Shown here one piece after another: positions 1 through 8,740 of a stretch of 64,000 bases of DNA. Both the position numbers and the translations under genes were made by a program. The notes under the pieces were generated by a model. It ran no database searches. It worked only from the letters and a program-made list of their open reading frames with translations, and was not told the origin of the DNA. Position 1 is the first letter of the stretch; every line of letters starts with the position of its first letter. The stretch is from Escarpia spicata (lineage: Eukaryota > Annelida > Polychaeta > Sabellida > Siboglinidae), in NCBI GenBank assembly GCA_963995525.1, contig OZ023208.1:21230210-21294209 (forward strand). The letters are read 5' to 3'.

Positions 1-2
1 TC

Positions 3-137
3 GTCCAGTTTGTGTCAGATTGGCTGTTTACCACCGATTGGGGAGATGCCATCGACTGCGCCATGGTGGAGTCGGCCACCCAGTTGTATCTGTTTCAAAG
101 GAGCGGCCTTGTCGTGGTGGAAAACGTCGATCCCTGA
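3..137 (+). CDS. C-terminal end of an unidentified left-hand Polinton gene (partial)
   Basis: One frame is open from the first bases of the window to a TGA at 135-137, giving the last 44 residues of a protein, rich in aspartate, tryptophan and hydrophobic residues (for example VSDWLFTTDWGDAID). Base composition matches the Polinton genes that follow. I do not recognise the family. Its last codons lie inside the first copy of the 152-bp tandem repeat, so the repeat arose by duplication of this gene's 3' end and downstream region. No start is visible; it begins left of the window. It could also be a random open frame, since only 44 codons are seen. Confidence 0.4.
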   Translation, partial: VQFVSDWLFTTDWGDAIDCAMVESATQLYLFQRSGLVVVENVDP

Positions 138-552
138 ACATTATAATAGAGGGCGCGACGCGCCGCTTAAACGAACACTATGCTTAATAAAGCGTGCTTA
201 AACGAACACTATATCGGTCGCTTAATAAAGCGTGCTTGAACATTAATAAACAGAGATGTATTGTCGTGGTGGAAAACGTCGATCGGTGAACATTATAATA
301 GAGGGCGCGACGCGCCGCTTAAACGAACACTATGCTTAATAAAGCGTGCTTAAACGAACACTATATCGGTCGCTTAATAAAGCGTGCTTGAACATTAATA
401 AACAGAGATCTATTGTCGTGGTGGAAGACGACGATCGCTGAACATTATAATAGAGGGCGCCGGTTAAACTAACACTATGCTTAATAAAGAGTGCTTAAAT
501 GAACACTATATCGGTCGCTTAATAAAGCGTGTTTGAACATTAATAAACAGAT
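109..552 (+). repeat. 152-bp tandem repeat, about 2.9 copies
   Basis: Copies begin at 109, 261 and 413, exactly 152 bases apart; the third is shorter and more diverged. Each unit starts with the last codons of the upstream gene and a stop, followed by a GCGACGCGCC palindrome-like block and two internal sub-repeats of GCTTAAACGAACACTAT and GCTTAATAAAGCGTG. Every unit therefore carries several AATAAA hexamers, which could act as polyadenylation signals for the left gene. No gene lies here. Confidence 0.9.
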
Positions 553-960
553 ACCTATATTGGTCGCTTAACGTTTAATTTAACAATGCTGCTGCTTGCG
601 AATTACGAATAATGTCGCTTAATAAAACGTTGAAAACGTATTCATTTGTTACACGGTTCCTCGTCGTAATAGCACTACAATAACGTTGAATAGCCGCCCC
701 GCATTGACAAATAGCAGGTAGGTCATCGCAAAACATTACAACAACAATAATAATAATAAAAGCGTTGAATGTCCGCCCCGCAATAAGAAAGACGTTGAAG
801 TCCCGCCTTCCTCCTACAAAACTCATCGCAAAACACTACAACAACAAAAATAAAAGCGTTGAATGTCCGCCCCGCAATAAGAAAAACGTTGAAGTACCGC
901 CTTCCTCCTACAAAACAAATGCCTAATAAAAAAGAGACGTTCCGCATCATAGGCCCGTCA
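553..960. repeat. About 100-bp direct duplication upstream of PolB
   Basis: Two copies of about 100 bases lie at about 723-822 and 823-914. Both contain a CAT-CGCAAAACA start, an ACAACAACAA/TAATAA tract, GCGTTGAATGTCCGCCCCGC and CCGCCTTCCTCCTACAAAAC. A weaker, shorter relative seems to begin around 660 (TAACGTTGAATAGCCGCCCCGC). No credible coding frame is present. It may be a regulatory or replication-associated non-coding segment of the Polinton, but nothing in the sequence proves that. Confidence 0.75.
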
Positions 961-965
961 GCCAG

Positions 966-1030
966 CCAATCAGAATGGCCCTCCGCCTTTTATAAGCGGC
1001 GGCGCGCCGTCGTCCGCAGTCAGTAAGGCA
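966..1030 (+). promoter_or_regulatory. Core promoter of the PolB gene
   Basis: A CCAAT box is at 966-970, a TATA box (TTTATAAG) at 989-996, and a CAGTCAGT initiator-like sequence about 27 bases further on at 1016-1023. The zinc-finger/PolB ATG is at 1060. The spacing is that of a eukaryotic RNA polymerase II core promoter. Similar TATA boxes precede the membrane-protein and NADAR genes of the same element. Confidence 0.65.
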
Positions 1031-1059
1031 GCAGGTGCAACAACAAAATAAAAACAGCT

Positions 1060-4000
1060 ATGCCGAACTGTCCCGTGTGCGGCCGAGAGGCTCTGGCAGG
1101 TCACTCCTGTAGTCGTTCGCAATGCCCAAAATGCGGCGTCTATTTCGCTAAACGCTATAGTTTTCTGAAACACGCGAGGACATCGCAAACGTGTGGCACC
1201 GAAAGGGCGAACGAACGCGCGTGCCCGAAATGCGGCCGTCCTTTCACTAGGCGCCACAAAATGCTGCAACATCTGAGAACTTGTGGCGCAGTGTCGCCAC
1301 AATCCGACGACGAGGTGGCGGTGTCGCCGCCCCCTAGCAAACTATCGGCCGGTCTGCGTCGCGTCGTCGTGGAGCATTGGTCGAGCATACGGACGTCGGT
1401 GGCGCGCGGCCCCATACAGTCCCACTATAATTACCAACTAACCGATTGCTAGGACACGCGCGCGCTCGAACCCCGCCTAAGACGAATGTTCGAGGCGCAA
1501 ACGTGCTCCTTTAAGATAAACGTGGTCTACGTGTTTATTCTACGCCACAAGGTGTCGGTGCGCCTCCGCTACATTCACTCATCCTGTAATTGCTGCGGTC
1601 GCCTCCTGGAAGTGCCCGCCCTCGTTACCGACGCTCGTTCGTTCGAGTGCTTCCTCGACGCCGTCCGTACACGCGACGTTCTCCAGTACGTGATCACGCA
1701 CCGCCCCGACTCGGGCTGGGTCGCCGAATTGGTGACGAACGCCACCTACTTTCTGAACGCCATCCTAAATCATCCTATCGGTTGCGTCGACGCGCAACTC
1801 CCCGCCTACCTGCGCACCAACAGGGCCGTCGTCACGCTGACGAAAGACCGTCTAGGCGTCCCCTACGCGGACAACCTATGCCTGCTCCGCTGTCTGTAGC
1901 TGCATAAGCGGCGCCTAGACACGGGCAGCGATGCCAACATCGCCCGTTTGACGGCCCCCGCCAAGCCAAGTTCTACTGTAGAGCCACCGGCACGACGCAC
2001 GCCGCCGGCATCCCTCTGAGCTCGCTCGACCGGGTGGAGGCGGTCTTCGGCGTCAACGTGACCGCCTATCGACTGACGCAGGCCGACACCGCCGAACTGG
2101 TCCGTCGGTCGCTCGGCGCGCACCCCACGACCCTGAACGTCAACGTGTGCGACGCCCACTTTTCGTATATACGCGACGTCTCGATGTACACGAAAACGTA
2201 CGTGTGCGGCAAGAGCGTCAGCGCCCTATGGTCGAGCCTCTGGACATTGCGGCGCCACGAAGCGACGTGCGACGGCGGCGTTCGCCACGTCTTCCCCGGC
2301 GGCTTCTATCATCTGGCGCCGTCCGTGTTCCAGCAGCTGGAGGACGAGGGCGTCTGCGTGGACGACGACCGGCGCTACTACCCGTTCATGGCGACTTTCG
2401 ACTTTGAGTGCTACTTCGTCGACACCGACCTGCCCCCGGACACCGACAAGTGCCGGTGGCTAGCCCGCCACGAGCTGCTCAGCGTGAGCATCGCGGCGAA
2501 CGTTCCCGGCCACGAGACGGCGCATTGTTTCGTCACGACCGGCGGTTCGGCCGAGCTCGCGCGGCGCCTGATCGCCGCCGTGGAGGCCACGAGCGAGGCG
2601 GCGTGCGCGGCTCTTCGGCCGCTATACGATTCGGCCTTCGAAGAGCTCGACGCGCTCGACGACCACTGGCGGCGCGCCGCCCCCACCGACACGGACAAGT
2701 CGCCGTACAGCGTGCTCGCCGAACGCCTGTGGGCCTACCTGCGCCAGCATGAACGTAGTCAAGAAGTACTTGGCCCCCCTTCTCATGACCGCAGCCGATC
2801 AGCACACGTCGTCGGAGTTCATAATTAAGAGCCAGAACAACGATATGTGTCTGGCGATTTCGACGCTGAAATTCCTGGACATTACGAACTACCTGGCCCC
2901 CGGCGTCAGCTACGACCGCTTTCTGAAGGCGTACGGCTGCAAGGCGAACTGCCGCCGCGGGACGCGTTCTACAGCCACCTGAAACAGGAAGGGATCTCCG
3001 CCGCGGCGTACGAGGTTTGCGCGTGCACCGCTACGGTCGTATGGCCGTGCAGTGGCTGACGTGGGCGGCCGGCCGGACGGGGGTACGCATACGACACCAG
3101 CTTAACGGGCGCGAGAAACGCGTCGGCAAGTACCGGGTCGACGGCTGGTGTAGCGAAACGCGAACGGCCTACAAGTTCCACGGCTTCTACTTCCACGGCT
3201 GCCCGTGCACGTCGTTTCGTCACCGTCGTCGAAATGTGGGAGTGCCGGTGGCGCGCTGTGCGGCCGCCGTTGCCGCCGTCGCCGCCCAACGAATCTCGGT
3301 GGCGGCCCTCCACCATTACGCGCTCGACGATCTTGGAGGGCGTACGCGACGGCGACCTGTTCGGCCTGGTCGAGTGCGATATCGCCGTGCCGGACGCACT
3401 GCGCGCCACCTTCGCCGAGATGCAGCCCGTCTTTAAGAACGTCTACATCGATCGCGACGCTCTCAGCCCCTTCATGCGACGCTACGCGGAAGCGCACGAC
3501 CTCCTGACCCGACCTCAGCGAACGCTCGTGGGTAGTTTTTTCGGTACCAAAATTCTACTCGCGACGCCCCTACTACGGTGGTATCTGGCGCACGGTCTCG
3601 TCGTCGACCGCGTCTATCAGGTGATCGAGTACGTTCCGATCGCGTGATTTCGTCGCTTCGGAGATGCATTGTCCAGCGCGCGCCGCGAGGGCGACGCCGA
3701 CCCTGACAAGGCCATCATCGCCGACACGTTTAAGCTGCTCGGCAACAGTTCCTACGGGAAGATGATCACGCGCGTCGATCTCCACCGGGAGATAAAGTAC
3801 TGCACGACGGTCGGCGCCAGCCTCCTCGTCAACAACCGTCGCTTCCGTCAGCTCGACGTCGTCGTGCCCGACGCACTCTACGAGGTGGCGCTGAACAAGC
3901 GCACCGTCCGCTACGCGCTGCCCGTCCAGACCGGCTACTTCGTCTACCAGTACGCGAAACTGAGGATGCTGGAATTCTATTACGACTTTGTCGCCGTCTA

Positions 4001-4319
4001 CATCCCGCGTCCTCTGTTTGAGTACTGCGCAATGGACACCGACTCGGCCTACATAGCCCTCGTTGGCCGCAACATCGACGAGCTGGTGACGGCGACCCTG
4101 CGCGAGCGCTACTTTCGTCAACGCGGCGCCTGGTCTCCGGCCGAGTGCTGCAACTCGCACGCGGACGCGTACGTGCAATGCCGTTTCGCAGGACGCGCGT
4201 GGGAGGCGCCGCCCCTCTGTTCCGCGCAACGACGCCGATTCGACAAGCTCACGCCGGGCCTCTTCAAAGAGGAGTGGTCCGGCGACGGCATCATCGCGCT
4301 GTGCAGCAAGACGTACTAC
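1060..4319 (+). pseudogene. Polinton DNA polymerase B with N-terminal C2H2 fingers, multiply broken and 3'-truncated
   Basis: Replicates the element genome when intact. The 5' part (from ATG 1060) encodes Cys2-His2-like fingers (CPVCG..., CPKCGVYF..., CPKCGRPF...). Family resemblance continues through 1486-1899 and 2034 onward; an Exo I-like DFE motif lies in TFDFECYF near 2400. Later pieces carry the conserved KYRVDGWC and YFHGCPC block (about 3120-3205), SFFGTKILLATPLLRWYLAHG (3530-3590), motif B (KLLGNSSYGK, about 3730) and motif C (YCAMDTDSAY, about 4025-4053). Lesions: in-frame TAG at 1450-1452, TAG at 1897-1899, frameshift at about 1900-1960, frame changes with apparent deletions near 2750, 2945, 3020 and 3215, and TGA at 3645-3647. 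The Exo II region and the motif A region appear to be missing. The gene stops at about 4319, where it runs into reversed capsid sequence. The family call is firm; exact lesion borders need an alignment. Confidence 0.9.
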
Positions 4320-4624
4320 GTCGACTTGGCTGAACATCGAATGCAGAAAATTGTTGCCGGCGCCACGACGGAGTCGTTCGCGAGATCGGTACCGTCCCCC
4401 TGGAGTAGTTTGAATTGGACGTACAGTCTAACGCTCGCCAGGTCCGTATAGTCGTCGCCCGAGCCCGGGACGAGAAATTCGATAGGCCCGCCGGCGTCGA
4501 GAGACGTCAGCGGCTGGTAATCGATCCACTGACCCCTCTCGATGCTCGTCTGCGTCGTCGGCATGTCGAACTGGTCCAGTTAGCTCTTGACGCCCTCGCA
4601 CGACTGCCGATGCACGAACGCCAT
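4316..4624 (-). pseudogene. Major capsid (hexon-like) protein, N-terminal stub
   Basis: The N-terminus of the double-jelly-roll capsid protein that in invertebrate genomes is often annotated as F54H12.2-like. The ATG at 4622-4624 lies one base after the stop of the neighbouring basic protein gene. The diagnostic stretch PTTQTSIERGQWIDYQPL is followed by PIEFLVPGSGDDYTDLASVR and a YVQF strand. There is an in-frame TAA at 4580-4582 (codon 15) and a frameshift near 4355; after it the expected reading continues in another frame (NNFLHSMFSQVDV) up to about 4316, where the gene ends against the truncated PolB. More than four fifths of a normal capsid gene is missing. It would have formed the icosahedral shell of virions. 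Confidence 0.85.
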
Positions 4625-4625
4625 T

Positions 4626-5048
4626 CTAGCCTGTGGTGAATATGTCGCTCGGTGGTGACGTCCTTTTCGGGCGGCGCCCCTTCTTCTTACTAGTCGTCGC
4701 CGCCTTACCCGGTGGCTTTATTCGGCGCCGTTTTTTCGGCGGCGGCGGCCTATTCAGCAGGCCGTCAAGAAGGTCGGCGCCGGCCTCTTTCGCGCGCCTT
4801 TTTACCGACTGTTTCAGATTCTTGCCGGTGTCGACGTCTTGCGCCACGCGTACGCCCGTATTAAGGGCTCGCTTTCCCAACGCCACGGCGCCCCTCTTGA
4901 TAAGCGGCATGGCGCTTCGAAACAGGCTCCCGAAGAGATTGCCCAGACCGTGACCTCTCTGTCCTCGACCACCGACGAAGACCGGCAGAGCGCCGCCGAC
5001 CTGTCGAATGTAGTAGTCGTCGTATGCGTTACGCGTCGTCACCGTCAA
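4626..5048 (-). CDS. Basic, NLS-rich core-like protein (adenovirus pX-like, Polinton family)
   Basis: An open frame of about 140 codons. N-terminal part: NAYDDYYIRQVGG and a G-rich GHGLGNLFGSLFR segment, then a hydrophobic/amphipathic stretch around PLIKRGAVALGKRAL. The C-terminal half is strongly basic with proline-flanked clusters (PPPPKKRRRIKPPGK, SKKKGRRPKR) that look like nuclear localisation or DNA-condensing tails. Adintoviruses encode a similar small protein likened to adenovirus pX; that match is from memory of the family, not a search. There is no ATG at the expected start: the frame opens at TTG 5048 and the family start seems to fall a few codons inside, where an ACG is found, so the initiator may be lost. 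The 5' end overlaps the penton stop by 4 bases; the 3' end is one base from the capsid ATG. Confidence 0.7.
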   Translation of the reverse strand: MTVTTRNAYDDYYIRQVGGALPVFVGGRGQRGHGLGNLFGSLFRSAMPLIKRGAVALGKRALNTGVRVAQDVDTGKNLKQSVKRRAKEAGADLLDGLLNRPPPPKKRRRIKPPGKAATTSKKKGRRPKRTSPPSDIFTTG

Positions 5049-5877
5049 AACAGTTTAGATTTGCAGCGTCTGATGTGAAGCGTCGTCACGAGTTTTCCCC
5101 CCTCGAATGGTATCGGTTGTCCGATATCGTCCCTTATATCGATCTCGATCGTTTCGAATTGTCGCCGCAGGAGAGGCACGTATTGGACGCGGTCGAAGGA
5201 GTTCGAGACAATGAGTCCGTTCGTCCCGTAGAAGGCGACGGTTCGAAGGAGCGGGGCAAACACGTCGCCGACGATGCGCGCCTCCACGATATCGATGTAC
5301 ACGTACAGGGTGTCGATGCCCGCGTTCATGTCCACCGTATGCTGTCCCTCGTACTCGTAGGTATACGCGACGGGGTCGGTGGCGATGATGACCTCGGATA
5401 GATGTTCGATTCGAAACCTAGCATGCCCCTCAGCCGGCTATCGGGCGGCAAAAGAAATTCGACACCCGGCGATAGATATAGCGTCATCCGGTTGGTGATT
5501 GTGCTGTACGCCAGGCGGGCCTTGACTTTATCGGTGCTCAGTTTCATCAGTGCCTCGTTGACTTCTCGCATCAGCTCGTAAGCGCTGTTGTAAAACCTGT
5601 GAGGAATCCGCCACTGTAGGAAAACAGTCTCGCCATTGAAGTTAAACGGGGTATCGGGAGCCGCCACCCTGCAGGACAGGTGAAAGTACGAGTCAGCGGC
5701 TCTCACGTTGTACCACGTGTGCGGGTACTGTAGATTTACTACGCCGCACTCCCATTAACCCGACAGGTCGACGCGTTGCGGCAGAATCGTGGTGTATTGA
5801 GTCAACGTGTTTTCGGGATGCACCTTCATGGACGCGTTGCTCGGCAGGGTCAGGTAAAAGTCAGACGAAGCCGCCAT
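5045..5877 (-). pseudogene. Penton-like minor capsid protein, one stop and one frameshift
   Basis: A single-jelly-roll penton-type protein of Polintons/adintoviruses that would cap the virion vertices. The ATG is at 5875-5877. It reads MAASSDFYLTLPSNASMK, then hits an in-frame TAA at 5755-5757 (codon 41) where the family has a charged residue. The same frame goes on from WECGVVNLQYPHTWYN through FNGETVFLQWRIP to about 5398, where a one-base shift moves the reading to a second frame that carries TLYVYIDIVEARIVGDVFA, FETIEIDIRDDIGQPIPFE and ends at TGA 5045-5047. Total length about 277 codons, near the family size. The ATG overlaps the end of the membrane-protein gene by 17 bases. Two lesions only, so decay is moderate. 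Confidence 0.85.
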
Positions 5878-6223
5878 CGCGAAGACTCGTAGAGGGGCTC
5901 GGGAGTAGATAACCGAGACAGCTACTCAACAACGCCGTCCACAGGTTGGAGTCGCCCTGCCTTCTCGTCAGATTGTATATACTCACGACGATGACCGTGT
6001 ACAGGACGACGATCTGGCATAGGAAGATTATCTCGGATTTAGGGCAGTCGTTCCCGCAGAAACGCCGTAGAACGTGTTCGCGGACGGAGGGCGTGATAGA
6101 CTCGGCCGCGTCGACGGAGTCTGCGGTGATATCGATCGCGAAGGCGTCTGTAGACTCGTCGTTGGCTGTCGTCGCCGCTCCAGCGTCTGTAGGCTTGTCG
6201 TTGGTTGTCGCCCCGTCGGTCAT
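5861..6223 (-). CDS. Small Polinton membrane protein (one transmembrane segment)
   Basis: An intact frame of 120 codons starting at ATG 6223. The first about 60 residues are acidic, threonine- and alanine-rich (DAFAIDITADSVDAAES). A conserved core follows: CPKSEIIFLCQIVVLYTVIV, a clear membrane-spanning stretch at about residues 62-82, then LTRRQGDSNLWTALLSSCLG ending near LLPSPS. The segment around LWTALLSSCLGYLLPSP is typical of a short protein found beside capsid genes in many Polintons. Function is unknown; a minor virion membrane or membrane-active role is inference. It has its own TATA box 40 bases upstream. The last codons overlap the penton start. Confidence 0.7.
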   Translation of the reverse strand: MTDGATTNDKPTDAGAATTANDESTDAFAIDITADSVDAAESITPSVREHVLRRFCGNDCPKSEIIFLCQIVVLYTVIVVSIYNLTRRQGDSNLWTALLSSCLGYLLPSPSTSLRDGGFV

Positions 6224-6275
6224 CGTCGCGCCACTGCGGCCTGCTAATGCAGCAGCCGCCCTTATAAAAGAACGA
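6224..6275 (-). promoter_or_regulatory. TATA box for the membrane protein / penton / core / capsid gene set
   Basis: On the minus strand CTTTTATAAGGG (TATA core 6262-6269) lies about 40 bases upstream of ATG 6223. A CAGTGGCGCG sequence at the expected +1 distance could be the initiator. The four minus-strand genes downstream are packed with 1- to 17-base overlaps or gaps, so they are probably served by this promoter and internal starts. It sits in the 138-base gap between integrase stop (6362) and ATG 6223. Confidence 0.55.
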
Positions 6276-6361
6276 AAAACCGTTGCACAGGCCCGCCTTG
6301 TGCAATCGCCAGCACCCCGAGTGTCGCGTCCACATGACTGTCCGGCGACGCTACGTCCGTC

Positions 6362-7492
6362 CTATCCTTTATAGTCCACGAGCGCCCCAGCGTCGATCCA
6401 GCTGTCGAAAGAAGCCGGATAGCCGCTCCATTTCACGAGCACTTCAGCCACACTCCCCTTACGACGACGACGCTGTAGAACGGCCTCCACGCGATACAGT
6501 TTGTCCTTCGGGACGATCACGCGTTGCAGTTCCACCTTGTAGAAGGTGCCTTCTAGCGGCGTCCCGGCGTCGTCCTCCAGCCGATACACGGGCGGCTCGG
6601 ACGGATGCGCCTCTACGATGGTGAAGAGTTCTTCGCTCCAGTTAGCCATGTACCCTTTTTTGAACCGACCCTTCATCTTGGTGATGCGTACGCGGTCTCC
6701 CTCTCGCAGTTTCGGTTTGCCGCCGCCGTTGGCGCCACCGTACAAACGTTGCCATACGCTCTCCTGGTTTTCGGCTTTAACGCTCGCCGGCGTCCTACCG
6801 ATGCTTCGATGGTAGGCGTTGTTGTACGACCGTACGAGATGCGGCAACGCCTCTACGTATCGCAGCGTCTGATGTTTCGTAAAATAGCGCCACATGCGCG
6901 TCTTCAGCGTCCTATTGAACCGTTGCACGACGCTCGCCTTAGTCTCCTCGTTATGCGTAACGAAATGGCGAACGCCGTAGTCCTTCAAGAGTTTCTGTAG
7001 GGGCCCATTGAGAAACTCCTTCCCCTTGTCGGTCTGCAGGGCGTGCGGCGGTCGTTCCGCCTGCAGCAGGGTCTCGAAGGCCGCAACGAGGGCCGGGCCC
7101 GCATTACTCTTCAACGGGACGCACCACGCCCGCTTCGAGAAGACGTCGATAACCGTCAATAGGAACGTTATACGGTCATTGAATTTTTTCAGTGTACCGA
7201 CGTCGACCAAACCGGCTTGCCACTGCTGGTTTCGGCCGCCAACGACAACGCAGCGTCGTTTGAAATTTCGTTTAACCGGTTTGTGCAGAGTGTACGTATC
7301 CTGGGCCGCCAGCCACCGCTCGACGACCGGTTTGCGTGCTACGGTGGCGACCCCCCTGTGCAACGCGTCGACGCCGCCGTAACTGCCCACCTGTTTCGGG
7401 TCGTAATAGGCGCGTTTCAGATGAGGGTCGTCTCGTTGTTGAGTTCGACGCTTTCGTTTAGCGCCACGACGACGAGGCCGCCCGGACACCAT
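6362..7492 (-). CDS. Polinton integrase (rve core) with C-terminal chromodomain; catalytic Glu replaced by Gln
   Basis: Retroviral-type DDE integrase for insertion of element DNA. The frame is open from 7615; the likelier start is ATG 7492 (MVSGRPRRRG), giving 376 residues, since the upstream part overlaps the next gene and is low-complexity arginine. In the 417-residue numbering, the first catalytic Asp is D138 (GLVDVG) and the second D196 (QTDKGKEF). The third acidic position, 35 residues later, is Gln 231 (codon CAA) instead of Glu in a VVQRFNRT context. A basic C-terminal DNA-binding region (GDRVRITKMKGRF, SH3-like) follows, then a chromodomain (YRVEAVLQRRRR ... EVLVKWSGYP.SFDSWI) at about residues 373-413 that would bind histone tails to guide insertion. 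The frame is otherwise complete, with no stop or shift. Loss of the catalytic Glu should abolish strand transfer. Confidence 0.92.
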   Translation of the reverse strand: MVSGRPRRRGAKRKRRTQQRDDPHLKRAYYDPKQVGSYGGVDALHRGVATVARKPVVERWLAAQDTYTLHKPVKRNFKRRCVVVGGRNQQWQAGLVDVGTLKKFNDRITFLLTVIDVFSKRAWCVPLKSNAGPALVAAFETLLQAERPPHALQTDKGKEFLNGPLQKLLKDYGVRHFVTHNEETKASVVQRFNRTLKTRMWRYFTKHQTLRYVEALPHLVRSYNNAYHRSIGRTPASVKAENQESVWQRLYGGANGGGKPKLREGDRVRITKMKGRFKKGYMANWSEELFTIVEAHPSEPPVYRLEDDAGTPLEGTFYKVELQRVIVPKDKLYRVEAVLQRRRRKGSVAEVLVKWSGYPASFDSWIDAGALVDYKG

Positions 7493-7577
7493 GACAACGT
7501 TGACAAACAATCGCGATTGACGCACACTAATATGCCGACATAGAGAAGGACAAGCACTACGGCGGCGGCGACGACGA

Positions 7578-8339
7578 TTACCGACCTTCGCATTGTTCTT
7601 TAAGACGTCTTCCACTCTGGCACTTCGTCGCTACGGCGTTTTCTATCTTTTTAGCGAGTTGCCGCCGGTGTTGCTGCATCCACGCCTCTCCGAACCGAAT
7701 GGGCTTAGCCGGCGCCGGCGCCGCCTCTTCTAGCCATTTCGATCGCTGCATGGCCATCCGATACCGGGGGTTACCGACGAACTCCATAGGAATGTTCAGC
7801 CCCCTCATACGCTCCCCGAACGCCTTCCACCCTACAGGTGGCGCAATCTTCTTTCGTGTTTGCATAAGATCGTTCACGAGGTCGACCATGTTGCTCCCCG
7901 CAACCGTTTGGCCGTCGTACACGAACTCGCCGCGGTCGTTCCATCGACACAGCGGAACGGATTTCATTTTTGCGATAAGACGGCCGGCTTTTGCTTTCAG
8001 GGTTTTCGGCACGCTGTCCACGATTTCGCGTTCTATAGCGTCCAAGGCCTCCGCCTCCTTCGCCGCAACCGGTGGCGGCGTCGTCTCGTTGTTCACCATC
8101 GACACGCGTACTGGCTGCGCCGCTCGAGCCGCCTCTAGCGCGTTGTATCGACCCAGCAGCTGATTGTACGACGCCACCTTATCGTGTTCCGATCAATCCG
8201 ACCGATCTAGAACGTTTTTCATGTCACTGTCCAGGCTACTCATTGCACACGATCGGGTCGTGCTCGGCGGCTGTTCGATGAGCGGCAGGAGGCTCTCCAA
8301 TCGCGGGTCGACCAACGCCATCTTCTTCGCGTTCTGCAT
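7578..8339 (-). pseudogene. Conserved Polinton protein of unknown function, one in-frame stop
   Basis: Starts at ATG 8339 (MQNAKKMALVDPRL) and runs in one frame to 7578, about 253 codons, interrupted by TGA at 8193-8195 just before SEHDKVASYNQLLGRY. Recognisable landmarks: LDSDMKNVLD, YNQLLGRYNALEAA, a VPKTLKAKAGRLIAKMK helix, WNDRGEFVYDGQ, NMVDLVNDLMQTRKK and GNPRY. These occur in a protein commonly encoded next to the integrase in adintoviruses and Polintons; its role is not known to me. No domain with a catalytic signature is visible. The single nonsense codon is the only lesion. The 3' end lies 86 bases upstream of the preferred integrase ATG. Confidence 0.65.
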
Positions 8340-8699
8340 CCTCTCACTGCCCCCCGCCGAAAGCCTGTCTGAGCAGGGGAGCAAGACGGTGCTTGCTAAC
8401 GGTGCTAGCAGGGCCGCCAGAAGGCCGCCCGACCCCGTTTGCAGAATGGCCCGTCTCTGTTTGACGGGTACCTTTTTATCCACCAGCTTACGCAAGTGGT
8501 TCCTGTATTTTGCAAGTACTTTTTTCTGCTTCGACGATATTTTCACGTTCCCTCTCAGAATGTTGTACGCGCAATCGCACAGACTACAGATGACGTCGGC
8601 GTCGGCGTTGGCGATTACGGCTTTTCGCAGTGCGACGTTCTTCTTATTTCGGTTCAGGAGCTGCAGAGCCAGGATATGCCTCTTCACGCGATCCGTCAT
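8340..8699 (-). CDS. Conserved small Polinton protein of unknown function, reads into the next gene
   Basis: From ATG 8699 (MTDRVKRHILALQLLNRN) a basic, helical protein: DADVICSLCDCAYNILRGNV, SSKQKKVLAKYRNHLRKLVD, KKVPVKQRRAILQTGSGG and a hydrophobic LLAALLAPLASTVLLP tail. This order (cysteine-containing helix, basic helices, QTG, glycine/leucine-rich end) recurs in Polintons and adintoviruses, usually as a separate short gene of about 110-130 codons. Here no stop follows the hydrophobic tail; the same frame passes through SDRLSAGGSER straight into the next gene's ATG at 8339. Either the stop was lost or the two are fused. Function unknown; the hydrophobic C-terminus could be membrane-active, which is a guess. 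Confidence 0.6.
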
Positions 8700-8740
8700 C
8701 CTTAAAGCGAATGGCGCGCACGGTGACGTTACCCTCCTTT

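Noticed and set aside
1155..1415. Minus-strand frames opposite the zinc-finger region (also 970-1302)
   Set aside because: Shadows of the C2H2-finger coding strand with no domain of their own.
3573..4337. 254-codon minus-strand frame within PolB
   Set aside because: Shadow of the GC-rich PolB coding strand; only its first few residues (FSQVDV) are real capsid sequence.
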